The translations under genes were made by a program, and so were the position numbers. From Dietzia natronolimnaea (lineage in GTDB: Bacteria; Actinomycetota; Actinomycetes; Mycobacteriales; Mycobacteriaceae), in contig NZ_NTGA01000017.1 of the NCBI RefSeq assembly GCF_002289575.1, positions 62,001-126,000 of the forward strand: a stretch of DNA of 64,000 bases, read 5' to 3'. The first letter of the stretch is position 1, and the number at the start of each line of letters is the position of its first letter. The notes under the pieces were generated by a model, which was not told the DNA's origin, made no database searches, and saw nothing but the letters and a program-made list of their open reading frames with translations. Positions 54,965-63,362 of this stretch are shown piece after piece.

Positions 54965-55609
54965 ATGCCCGATCCCGACCGCCCCCTGCGCAGCAACGGC
55001 GATCCCCTCGTGTCCGCGCCACCCCGTGGCACCGGTGGCGCCCATGCGCTGCGTGACCCGGCGCCGTCGGCGCTCCCCGGCGACTCCTCGAACTCCGGGG
55101 AGGATCTGCTGACGTCCAACCGGGTGCTGGTCACTGCTCCGCGACACCGCATCTCGCCCCGCACGCCCGTGCTCTGGGTTATCGAGGGGATCTGGTCGTG
55201 GGCGATACTCGCCGCCCTACAGGTCGGATGGTACTTCTGGGGCGACAACGTGATGGGGTTCTGGAACTGGGTGGCGCTGGCCGCGACCGTGCCGTTCGCG
55301 TTCATGTCGATCGTGGTGGCGCCGTGGTGGCGCTATGTCGTGGCCCGGTGGGACGTCTCGGACACCGCCGTGTGCTCGCGCAAGGGCTGGTGGACCACAC
55401 AGTTCCGGATCGCCCCGCTGGCACGTCTGCAGACCGTCTACACCACCCGCAACCTGTTCGAGCGGTGGTTCGGCCTGGCCACCGTCCACGCCTCCACCGC
55501 CTCCGCACAGGGCACGGTGGAGATCAGGGGCCTGGAGCTCGCCGACGCGGAGGCGCTGGCCCAGCACCTCATCGCCATCGCGAACCTCGACTCGGAGGAC
55601 GGGACGTGA
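54965..55609 (+). CDS. bPH2 (YdbS-like) membrane protein
   Basis: The protein has 214 residues: a disordered start, two TM helices (about 73-92 and 98-118), then one bacterial PH-like domain with RYVVARWDVSDTAVCSRKGWW in overlapping pieces and RLQTVYTTRNLFERWFGLATV, the bPH2 hallmark. YdbS/YdbT pairs in Bacillus affect resistance to some bacteriocins; here a function in the envelope is inferred. It overlaps the next gene by GTGA. Divergent from fbiC by 99 bp. Confidence 0.88.
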   Translation: MPDPDRPLRSNGDPLVSAPPRGTGGAHALRDPAPSALPGDSSNSGEDLLTSNRVLVTAPRHRISPRTPVLWVIEGIWSWAILAALQVGWYFWGDNVMGFWNWVALAATVPFAFMSIVVAPWWRYVVARWDVSDTAVCSRKGWWTTQFRIAPLARLQTVYTTRNLFERWFGLATVHASTASAQGTVEIRGLELADAEALAQHLIAIANLDSEDGT

Positions 55610-57231
55610 GCGGACCGCAGGCCGCGACCGGGGTGACGGCCGGTCGTGACGACGACGACGAGGCCGGCTCCCCCGACGACGCCGGCGCGGTCGACCCGGA
55701 GGCCCCGTGGCACCGGCTGTCCTGGCGGATGCTGCTGGTGGACCCGCTGGGGATGCTCACCCGGTTGCTCCCGCTCTTCCTCATCTCCCTGTGGCTGGGC
55801 TCGAATCGGAACAACTACTGTTTCGAGATCGGCGTCATCTCGTTGATCGTCCTGGGCAGTCTGCTGAGGTGGCTGTCCACGAGCTATCAGGTCGGCCGGA
55901 CCCACATCGTTCTGAAGAAGGGCTTCTTCAGCCGCAACGTGGTCACGGTGTCGCGCCAGCGGATCCGCAGTGTGGACACCGAGTCGGACCTGTTCCACCG
56001 GGTCATGCGGGTGTCGATCGTCGAGGTCGGCACCGGTCGCGCGGACTCCGGGAAGTCGGACGCCGAGCGGTTCCGGCTCAACGCCATCGACACGGCCCAG
56101 GTCGAACCGCTGCGCGACGAGCTGCTCAAACACCGACGCGCCCTGGACCCGACGCTGCGCGAGGAGGACGAGGAGCAGTGGGGGTCGAGGTACGGCGAGG
56201 ACATCTCCCGGTGGCGCGTCACGTGGGCCCGGTTCGCGCCGTTCTCGTTCCTCGGGTTCGGCGTGCTCCTGTCCCTGTGGCTCCTCACCTGGCAGATGGG
56301 CGACATGCACGACCGGGTCATGGAGCTCGCGGTGGTCGAGGCGACCGTCTCGTGGCTCGACTCGCTGGGACAGCCGTGGACGCTGGTCGGCGAGGTGATC
56401 GCGGTCTGGATGGTGGCCGGGGTCCTGGCGATCATCACGTACGCGATCCGTTACGGGAAGTACGCCCTCACCGACCATGGGCAGTTGCTCTACGTCCAGA
56501 ACGGCATCCTTCGCCGCAAGCATCAGGCGCTGGACAAGGCCAGGCTCCGCGGGGTCGAGATCCGTCTGCCGGTCTATCTGCGGCTCCTGGGTGGTGGCCG
56601 GCTCGAGCCGATCATGACCGGGACCAAGAAGGGTGCAGCCGCGTCGACGCTGCTGCCGCAGGCCCCGATCAAGGACGTCCGGCGGGTGGCCGTCCGCATC
56701 CTCGGCGACCCGACGCCGGTCACCGTGAGACTCCGGCGCCACCCGTGGAAGGCCGCGCGTCGGCGGATCACCCGTGGACTCCTCCCCTTCTGGGTCGTGG
56801 CCGGCCTGATCGTCCTGGTGCGGATCGACTCCGGCCCCTCCGCCGACATCTGGGTGCGGTGGGGGATCCCGGCGGCCCTGGTGTTCTTCCTCGCGTTGTC
56901 CGTCGACCGGATCAGGATGCTCGGCCACGCCTTGCTGCCCGACGTCCTGGTGAGCTCGAGTGGGTCGTGGACCGCCAAGCGCACCGTGCTCGAGGCGGAG
57001 GGGATCATCGGGTGGACGGTCACCCAGTCGGTGTTCCAGCGTTCCGCCGGGGTCGCGACCGTCTCGGCGGCCACCCCGGCGGGCAACGGTGTCTACTCCG
57101 TCGTCGACATGGACGCGGACGAGGCCTGGGCTCTGGCAGAGGCGCTGACCCCCGGCATCACGGACGTGTGGCACCACGACGGGGACCCCGACGTGCGCTC
57201 CTCACCGTCGATGGGCGTCCGCTCGCGGTGA
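55606..57231 (+). CDS. Triple bPH2 (YdbT-like) membrane protein
   Basis: The protein has 541 residues: an acidic start, then three units of two TM helices and a bPH2 domain. TM pairs lie near 50-90, 205-275 and 385-432; bPH2 domains near 92-175, 280-360 and 435-515. The first has VSRQRIRSVDTESDLFHRV, the second ALDKARLRGVEIRLPVYLR, the third TVTQSVFQRSAGVATV. The GTG overlaps the stop of the YdbS-like gene, so the products likely form one complex. The last 30 bp overlap the small membrane gene on the other strand. Confidence 0.88.
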   Translation: MSGPQAATGVTAGRDDDDEAGSPDDAGAVDPEAPWHRLSWRMLLVDPLGMLTRLLPLFLISLWLGSNRNNYCFEIGVISLIVLGSLLRWLSTSYQVGRTHIVLKKGFFSRNVVTVSRQRIRSVDTESDLFHRVMRVSIVEVGTGRADSGKSDAERFRLNAIDTAQVEPLRDELLKHRRALDPTLREEDEEQWGSRYGEDISRWRVTWARFAPFSFLGFGVLLSLWLLTWQMGDMHDRVMELAVVEATVSWLDSLGQPWTLVGEVIAVWMVAGVLAIITYAIRYGKYALTDHGQLLYVQNGILRRKHQALDKARLRGVEIRLPVYLRLLGGGRLEPIMTGTKKGAAASTLLPQAPIKDVRRVAVRILGDPTPVTVRLRRHPWKAARRRITRGLLPFWVVAGLIVLVRIDSGPSADIWVRWGIPAALVFFLALSVDRIRMLGHALLPDVLVSSSGSWTAKRTVLEAEGIIGWTVTQSVFQRSAGVATVSAATPAGNGVYSVVDMDADEAWALAEALTPGITDVWHHDGDPDVRSSPSMGVRSR

Positions 57232-57603
57232 GCGTCTCAGCGTCGCCACCCACAGCGGGATGAGACCGCCCACCACCAGTAGAGCCAGGCCCCGCAACCC
57301 GATCGGGACGGGCATGTCGCCCCCGGGCCCCAGGTTGAGCGTCACCAACGTGAGGATCCAGATCAGGGCCGGTAACACGGCCACGATCGTCCGGTCGGAC
57401 CAGGCCGAGGCGACCCGTACCAGGAACAACGACCACACACCGGCCACGAGGATGGTGAACGGGAACGGGACCTGGCCGACGTACGTCGTCAGCCAGGCGA
57501 CGGCCAGCACACAGCTGGTCGCCGCGCCCACGGCGAGCATCACCAGCGCCACACCGAGTTCGATCACCCTGGTCGCCTGGACGACGGCGGTCCGGCCGGT
57601 CAC
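57202..57603 (-). CDS. Small membrane protein downstream of mshB (Rv1171-type)
   Basis: The protein has 133 residues with four hydrophobic helices: LGVALVMLAVGAATSCVLAV, PFTILVAGVWSLFLVRV, TIVAVLPALIWILTLVT, LALLVVGGLIPLWVATL. No known domain. The GTG overlaps the mshB stop (GTGA), and its position beside mshB matches Rv1171 as recalled. Function unknown. Its 3' end overlaps the YdbT-like gene by 30 bp, tail to tail. Confidence 0.8.
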   Translation of the reverse strand: MTGRTAVVQATRVIELGVALVMLAVGAATSCVLAVAWLTTYVGQVPFPFTILVAGVWSLFLVRVASAWSDRTIVAVLPALIWILTLVTLNLGPGGDMPVPIGLRGLALLVVGGLIPLWVATLRRSPRADAHRR

Positions 57604-58496
57604 CGGGTCTCCCCCGCGAGTCCGTCGAGCAGGTGGGCGGTGCCGGGCGGGCACTTGACGTAGGGCCCGTCGGGGTCGGCGAGGTCGTGGGCGATGTACC
57701 ACTCGACGTCCGAGACGGGCTGGAGGATCCCGTTGGTCAGGGCGAAGAACCACGGTTCGGAATCCGGCCCCGGTACCAGTTCGAGCTGGGTCGCGTGTCC
57801 GGTCAGTGCCTCCAGCTTGGCCGCATAGGTGGCGTCGTCGAGCGGGACCCGGTGGGTGAGTCGTGAGTCCGGCACGGAGGGCAGCTCGGCCTCGCCCGCG
57901 TGACGCAGGTGGCCCGGCGGCGACGAGTGACGGCGCGAGACGTCGGACCTGGCGGTGACGGTCCACGCCACCCGTCGGGGCCGGTGGGCCGCCTGGTCGA
58001 TCGCGCTGTGGACGACCTCGTGGGCGCGGATGTGGTCGGGGTGACCGTACCCTCCGCGCGGGTCATAGGTCACCACGAGGTCGGGACGCCAGTCGTCGAC
58101 GAGCGCCACCATCTCCTCGACCGCCTCGCGCCCCGACCCCACGAAGGCGCGCGGATGCCGCGCGGACGGCGTCCCGGCCATCCCCGAATCCCGCCACCGG
58201 CCGGCGCCCCCGAGGAAGCGGGGCCGGTCGACACCGAGCGCGCGGAGCGAGACCCCCAGTTCCCCGATCCGGAACCCGCCGAGTTGATCGGCGCGGTCGG
58301 CCAGCAGCCCGGCGAAGTCCTCACCGAGGACCTCGCCCTCCTCTCCGAGGGTGCACGTCACCACCCGCACCTCCACACCGGCCGCGACGAGGGCGGCGAT
58401 CGAGCCGCCGGTGGTGATGGCCTCGTCGTCCGGGTGGGCGTGGACGAACAGAGCCCGGGGTGCGGCGCCCGGCTGCGATGCGGCGAGGGGTGTCAT
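57600..58496 (-). CDS. mshB: Mycothiol deacetylase MshB
   Basis: Zinc deacetylase of 298 residues acting on GlcNAc-inositol in mycothiol synthesis. The PIG-L fold has the ligands HAHPDDE (His21, Asp24) and GGYGHPDHIRAHE. The actinobacterial substrate loop ALTNGILQPVSDVEWY is present near the C-terminus. The related Mca would be longer and lack the same neighbours. The ATG overlaps the lpqW stop (ATGA). Confidence 0.94.
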   Translation of the reverse strand: MTPLAASQPGAAPRALFVHAHPDDEAITTGGSIAALVAAGVEVRVVTCTLGEEGEVLGEDFAGLLADRADQLGGFRIGELGVSLRALGVDRPRFLGGAGRWRDSGMAGTPSARHPRAFVGSGREAVEEMVALVDDWRPDLVVTYDPRGGYGHPDHIRAHEVVHSAIDQAAHRPRRVAWTVTARSDVSRRHSSPPGHLRHAGEAELPSVPDSRLTHRVPLDDATYAAKLEALTGHATQLELVPGPDSEPWFFALTNGILQPVSDVEWYIAHDLADPDGPYVKCPPGTAHLLDGLAGETR

Positions 58497-60334
58497 CCGG
58501 TCCTCCTCCAGGTTGGTGCTGAGTCGAAGACGTCGGAGACCATCGGCGGCTCGGCGTCGGCACCGCCGGGATCGGTGCCCGTCACCTCCACGCCGTCCCC
58601 GGAGAGCAGCAGCGCCGGTCTGACCAACGGGATCCGGAGGGCCTGCTCGGCGACCAGGTCGCCCGCCGTCTCCAGGTCGGGGCCGCCCGTCGCGTCCCCG
58701 AGCCCGAGAGCCCGGTCGAGCTCGGGGTCGCACACCCCGGAGACCCCACTCGCCCGTGCCGGGGCGGAGGTGCCGATGGTGCGGGACGGGGTACTGGTGG
58801 TGGGGGCGGGCGCCCCGGTGGTCGCCGTCGGGTCGACACGGGCCGTCGGGGTGGCACCGGTGTCGGGTTCCGGCGGGACGAGGCTGGTCACCGTGGTGAG
58901 TGATCTGGCCGGTGCGGTGCGGCCGGTGGTGGCGGGGATCGTGGTCGCGGTGGGAGTGCAGGCGAACCGGGACACCGCCGCGACCTCGGGGCGTCCGTCG
59001 ACCCGTTGCCACCCGACCACGGCGTCCACCAGGCCGTGCGGGAGCGCGTCCCCGTACAGGGCGACCGCGTCGAGCTCCCAGACACGGGCGCCGATACCCG
59101 CGCCGCGGAGCTGGTCCGCGAGCATGAACGCGGCGGTGAGCGCCCTGTCGTCCTCGGCCTCCACCCCGAGCGTCACGCTCAGAGGTGCCCCGTCACGCTC
59201 CCATCGGGGTCCCGTGCGGGTGAACCCGGCGTCACCGAGCGCGCGCCCCACGGCGCCGTGGTCGGCGGTCGCGGTGGCACCGGCCTCCGGCGGGAACGGG
59301 TACGACGTGACGCCCGGGTCGGACTCCCCCGTGACGACCCGGCCGACCACCTCGGGGTCGACCGCCGCCGCGAGGCCGCGCCGGACCGCCAGGTCGCGTA
59401 CCGCCGGGGCGATGGTGTTGAAGCCCAACTCGAGCTGGGCCGAGGCGTCCACGGTCACCGATCGGACCCCGGGGACCGTGGCCGACACGTCCGCGGCCAG
59501 CGGGGTGGCCGCGACCATCGCGAGCGACCCCGGGCCACCGCGCAGCGCCGCGCCGAGCTGGCCGGCCCCGGTCGCCCGTCGCACGAGGATCTGGTCGAGC
59601 TCCGGTGCCCGTGCCCAGTACCGGTCGTTGCGGACGAACTCGATCTCGCCGCGGCCGATGTCGGCGACGCGGACCATGTACGGCCCCGCGCTCATCGCGG
59701 GAAGTCGGTCCATCGCGCCCTGGAAGCCGTCCGGGGCGTCCTTGAGGATGTGCCCGGGCAACAGGTCGGCGAACAGGGTGTGCCAGTCCTCCGGCGGGGA
59801 GTCGAAGACCACGTCCACGACCTTGCCCCCGGCACCCGAACGGACCTCGACGATCTGCTCGTACCCGGCGGGATCGACGACTCCGGGCTGGGTGGTCATC
59901 TGTCGCCACAGGTACTCGAAGTCCTCGGCCGCGACCGGCACACCGTCGGTCCACTGGGCCTGCGGATCGATGGTGTACCGGATGGTCCGCGGATCCGCCG
60001 GCCGGGGCTCGGCGGAGACCAGGAGGTCACGGTTGAGGACCGGGTCCCCATCCGGACCGGGGACGAAGGCGCTGGGCAGCAGTAGCGAGGCCACCAGATC
60101 CGTGTCGACCCCCTGGTCGGCGAGCAGATGCGGGTTGAATCCCGGGTCGACGCGGTCGAGTGCCAGCAGGACCCCGCCACTCGACAGGCTGACGGCCTCC
60201 CCGTCGGCACGGTCCTCCCCCACCACGGTGGGCGGGGGCGGGTCGGCCACACACCCCGCGACGACGACGAGGGAGAGCACGCCGGCCAGCACGGCGGTGC
60301 CGCGTCGACGGCCCGACGCCCCCTTCGTCGCCAC
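58493..60334 (-). CDS. lpqW: LpqW-like family 5 solute-binding lipoprotein
   Basis: The protein has 613 residues. Signal peptide with lipobox VVAGC (Cys about 28), then the family 5 extracellular-binding fold (VLLALDRVDPGFNPHLLADQG in part; AQWTDGVPVAAEDFEYLWR). A Thr/Pro/Ala-rich insert (about 490-560) breaks the C-terminal lobe. In mycobacteria LpqW does not transport peptides but steers phosphatidylinositol mannoside flow towards lipomannan/LAM. The GTG (VATKGASGRR) lies 12 bp inside typA's end, with GAGGG upstream. It is coupled to mshB. Confidence 0.87.
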   Translation of the reverse strand: MATKGASGRRRGTAVLAGVLSLVVVAGCVADPPPPTVVGEDRADGEAVSLSSGGVLLALDRVDPGFNPHLLADQGVDTDLVASLLLPSAFVPGPDGDPVLNRDLLVSAEPRPADPRTIRYTIDPQAQWTDGVPVAAEDFEYLWRQMTTQPGVVDPAGYEQIVEVRSGAGGKVVDVVFDSPPEDWHTLFADLLPGHILKDAPDGFQGAMDRLPAMSAGPYMVRVADIGRGEIEFVRNDRYWARAPELDQILVRRATGAGQLGAALRGGPGSLAMVAATPLAADVSATVPGVRSVTVDASAQLELGFNTIAPAVRDLAVRRGLAAAVDPEVVGRVVTGESDPGVTSYPFPPEAGATATADHGAVGRALGDAGFTRTGPRWERDGAPLSVTLGVEAEDDRALTAAFMLADQLRGAGIGARVWELDAVALYGDALPHGLVDAVVGWQRVDGRPEVAAVSRFACTPTATTIPATTGRTAPARSLTTVTSLVPPEPDTGATPTARVDPTATTGAPAPTTSTPSRTIGTSAPARASGVSGVCDPELDRALGLGDATGGPDLETAGDLVAEQALRIPLVRPALLLSGDGVEVTGTDPGGADAEPPMVSDVFDSAPTWRRTG

Positions 60335-60345
60335 CAGGGCCCTCG

Positions 60346-62268
60346 TCAGCTGACCGACTGCTGCTCGCGGGACTTGGACTTGCTGCGGGCCTTGGCCCGC
60401 TCGTTGGCGGTGAGCAGCACCTTGCGCACGCGGACGGCCTCCGGTCCGACCTCGACACACTCGTCGCCTGCGCAGAACTCCATGGCCTCCTCCAGCGAGA
60501 GATTGCGGTGCTTGGACAACGTCTCGGTCGCGTCGGAGGACGCCGCACGCATGTTGGTGAGCTTCTTCTCCTTGGTGATGTTGACGTCCATGTCCTCGGA
60601 GCGCGGGTTCTCACCCACGACGACCCCCTCGTACACCTCGGAACCGGGCTCGATGAAGAAGTCTCCGCGATCTGCCAGACCCAACAGGGCGAACGCGGTG
60701 GCCTTGCCGGCGCGGTCCGCCACGAGGGAGCCGGTGTGCCGCGAGCGGATCTCCCCGACCCAGGGCTCGTACCCGGCCGACACGGAGTTGGCGATGCCGG
60801 CTCCCCGCGTCTCGGTCATGAAGGTCGTGCGGAAACCGATGAGGCCCCTGGCCGGGACGGTGAACTCCATCCGGACCCATCCGCTGCCGTGGTTGCTCAT
60901 CTGCTCCATGCGACCCTTGCGGGCGGCCATGAGCTGGGTGACTGCACCGAGGTACTCCTCCGGCACGTCGATGGTCATGTGCTCCATCGGCTCGTGGACC
61001 TTGCCGTCGATCCGGCGGGTGACCACCTGGGGCTTGCCGACGGTGAGCTCGAAACCCTCGCGGCGCATGGTTTCGACGAGGATGGACAGCGCCATCTCGC
61101 CGCGGCCCTGCACCTCCCAGTCGTCGGGACGTTCGGTGTCGATGACCTTGAGCGAGACGTTGCCCACCAGTTCCTGGTCGAGCCGCGCCTTGACCATCCG
61201 GGCCGTGAGCTTCTTGCCGCCGTTCCGCCCGGCGAGCGGCGAGGTGTTGACGCCGATGGTCATCGAGATCGCCGGTTCGTCGACCGTGATCTTGGGGAGC
61301 GCGACCGGGTTCTCCGGATCGGCGAGGGTGTCCCCGATCATGATGTCGCTGATCCCGGCCACCGCCACGATGTCACCGGCCACGGCCTCCTCGGTGGGCA
61401 CGCGCTCGACGCCCTTGGTCGCCAGGAGCTCCGAGATGCGGACCGATTTCGTCTCCGTCTCGCCGTCGGGAAGGTGGTGGATCCACGCGACCTGCTGGCC
61501 CTTGCGCAGACGCCCGTTGTGGATGCGCACCAGGCCGATGCGTCCCAGGAAGTTGGAGGCGTCCAGGTTGGTGACGTGGGCCTGGAGCGGCGCGTCGGCG
61601 TCGCCGCGGGGCGCGGGGATCACCTCGTAGAGGAGCTTGAAGAAGTCGTCGAGGTTCTCCGCGTCCGGCTCCTGGCCGTTCGCGGGTTGGGTGGTGGACG
61701 CCTTGCCCGCGCGACCCGACGCGAAGACCACGGGGAGTTCGAGAGCATGCTCCGCGGCCGCCTGGGCGGCGGGGTCCTCCAGGTCCGAGGCCAGGTCGAT
61801 CAGCAGGTCCTGGGCCTCCTCGACCACCTCGTCGATGCGCGCGTCCGGCCGGTCGGTCTTGTTGACGACGATGATGACGGGCAGGGACGCGGCGAGCGCC
61901 TTGCGCAACACGAAACGGGTCTGCGGGAGCGGTCCCTCGGAGGAGTCGATGAGCAGGACCACCCCGTCCACCATGTTGAGGCCACGCTCCACCTCACCAC
62001 CGAAGTCCGCGTGGCCGGGGGTGTCGATGATGTTGAGGACCAGGTCCGCGCCACCCGCCCCGGCGCCCGGTCGACGCACGGCGGTGTTCTTGGCGAGGAT
62101 CGTGATGCCCTTCTCGCGCTCGAGGTCGCCAGAATCCATAACCCGGTCCACGAGCTCCGCGCGTTCGTCGAATGCTCCGGACTGGCGCAGCATCGCGTCG
62201 ACGAGTGTCGTCTTGCCGTGGTCGACGTGCGCGACGATGGCGACGTTGCGGAACTCGGTCAGGGCCAT
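60346..62268 (-). CDS. typA: Translational GTPase TypA/BipA
   Basis: Ribosome-associated GTPase of 640 residues. G1 is AHVDHGKTTLVDAML, G2 REKGITI, G3 DTPGHADFGGE, G4 NKTDRPDA; then domains II-III, V and the BipA C-terminal domain with a basic tail (KARSKSKSRE). It helps ribosome assembly and translation under stress or cold. The ATG has GGGAGAA 9 nt upstream. It is the first gene of typA-lpqW-mshB. The spacing to lpqW is 11 bp. Confidence 0.97.
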   Translation of the reverse strand: MALTEFRNVAIVAHVDHGKTTLVDAMLRQSGAFDERAELVDRVMDSGDLEREKGITILAKNTAVRRPGAGAGGADLVLNIIDTPGHADFGGEVERGLNMVDGVVLLIDSSEGPLPQTRFVLRKALAASLPVIIVVNKTDRPDARIDEVVEEAQDLLIDLASDLEDPAAQAAAEHALELPVVFASGRAGKASTTQPANGQEPDAENLDDFFKLLYEVIPAPRGDADAPLQAHVTNLDASNFLGRIGLVRIHNGRLRKGQQVAWIHHLPDGETETKSVRISELLATKGVERVPTEEAVAGDIVAVAGISDIMIGDTLADPENPVALPKITVDEPAISMTIGVNTSPLAGRNGGKKLTARMVKARLDQELVGNVSLKVIDTERPDDWEVQGRGEMALSILVETMRREGFELTVGKPQVVTRRIDGKVHEPMEHMTIDVPEEYLGAVTQLMAARKGRMEQMSNHGSGWVRMEFTVPARGLIGFRTTFMTETRGAGIANSVSAGYEPWVGEIRSRHTGSLVADRAGKATAFALLGLADRGDFFIEPGSEVYEGVVVGENPRSEDMDVNITKEKKLTNMRAASSDATETLSKHRNLSLEEAMEFCAGDECVEVGPEAVRVRKVLLTANERAKARSKSKSREQQSVS

Positions 62269-62607
62269 ACGGTGGGTTCTCCCTCAGAAGCTTTCGGCGC
62301 CGCGGGCGACTGTGTGGCCGCGGGGCGCGTGGTGGGAATCTGCGGGACGTCCGCGTGATCCACAAGCGCGGCCGGTCGGGCGCGCGTGCGCATCCACATT
62401 ACCCGTATCGGTCCCCGAGCCGACATCGTGAGCACGCGGGGGACCCACCGGACAGTGCAGTGTTATTTACATCACAGCTCCCATCTGTCACACTTGTCCC
62501 AGAAGCCACAGCATTCGGGCCTCCGGTATTACACCTGTCACCGTTGTGAGAGCATCGAGCCGTCGATTGGTCGGCCCGCCGACCGGTCCGTCCGCCTCAT
62601 CCGAAGA
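62269..62607. other. 339-bp divergent intergenic region (typA / secreted protein)
   Basis: The region is clearly lower in G+C than the rest between about 62450 and 62550. It holds the typA leader, a CRP/GlxR-like palindrome, and a 13-mer CTGTCAC-N-(C/G)TTGT present twice exactly 50 bp apart (62485-62497 and 62535-62547). No coding frame is supported. Confidence 0.7.
62461..62476. promoter_or_regulatory. CRP/GlxR-like site
   Basis: TGTTATTTACATCACA matches TGTGA-N6-TCACA with one mismatch. It lies about 130 bp before the secreted-protein gene and about 190 bp before typA. Confidence 0.45.
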
Positions 62608-63300
62608 ATGGACTCGCCAGTGATCCGCCACTCGCTCAGGAACTCGTTCAGGACCCTCGGTCTCGGTGCCGCCGCCGCCATGGCGGTGTCTCTCGCAGTC
62701 CCCGCCTCCGCGAGCGCCCAGTCCCTGGACGAGCTGGGGCGGCCGACCGAGCCCGTGCTGCAGGCCATCGAGAACCTCTCCGAGCAGCAGTGGATCCCTG
62801 AGGAGACCCGGGGCACCATCGCCCGGTTGGTCGGGTTCTTCCGCGGGTCCGGCGAGCCGGGCACCCCGATCCCGGAGAACGGGCCGGTGATCGCCCAGTT
62901 CGCCTACCCGACGATCATGCAGAACTGCATCGACGGCGAGCAGACCGCGGTCGGGGCCGCGACCGCCGTGCCGGGTCCCGCCGGGCTTCCCCTGCCCGGT
63001 ATCCCGGGTGGCCAGCTCGGCTTCGTCTTCACCGCCCTCGGCACCGAGGGCGTCGCCCCGCAGCAGGTGCAGCCCATGACCGTGGATTGGTTCAACATCA
63101 ACAACGGTCGACGCGGAACCACCGTACTCAGCTACAACGGGATCAACGAGGGCGGGCCGGCGACCCTCAACGGCGTCGCCGACACCGGTCCGGGCCAGGT
63201 GCTGATGCTCCTGCAGGGCGGCGTCACGACCACCCTCGCCGGTGGCGGGACCTCCAACTGTGTCTCCCTGCCGCTGGTGGGATCCGCGTTCGTCCCGTGA
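62608..63300 (+). CDS. Secreted protein of unknown function
   Basis: The protein has 230 residues. Signal peptide LGLGAAAAMAVSLAVPASA with cleavage near ASA-QS (about residue 38). The mature part has a helical start (ELGRPTEPVLQAIENLSE) and a C-terminal domain (about 95-230) with two cysteines, likely paired (NCIDGEQ and SNCVSLP), and many Gly/Thr/Val strands, suggesting an immunoglobulin-like beta sandwich. I vaguely recall similar tails in Rv1157c-type proteins. The start may be ATG 62608 or GTG 62620; neither has a good site. Confidence 0.75.
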   Translation: MDSPVIRHSLRNSFRTLGLGAAAAMAVSLAVPASASAQSLDELGRPTEPVLQAIENLSEQQWIPEETRGTIARLVGFFRGSGEPGTPIPENGPVIAQFAYPTIMQNCIDGEQTAVGAATAVPGPAGLPLPGIPGGQLGFVFTALGTEGVAPQQVQPMTVDWFNINNGRRGTTVLSYNGINEGGPATLNGVADTGPGQVLMLLQGGVTTTLAGGGTSNCVSLPLVGSAFVP

Positions 63301-63362
63301 CCCCCCGCGGCGTGGGGCCCGACCGTCCCCACCCCGACATGGGACCCGACTTGGGCCCCGAC

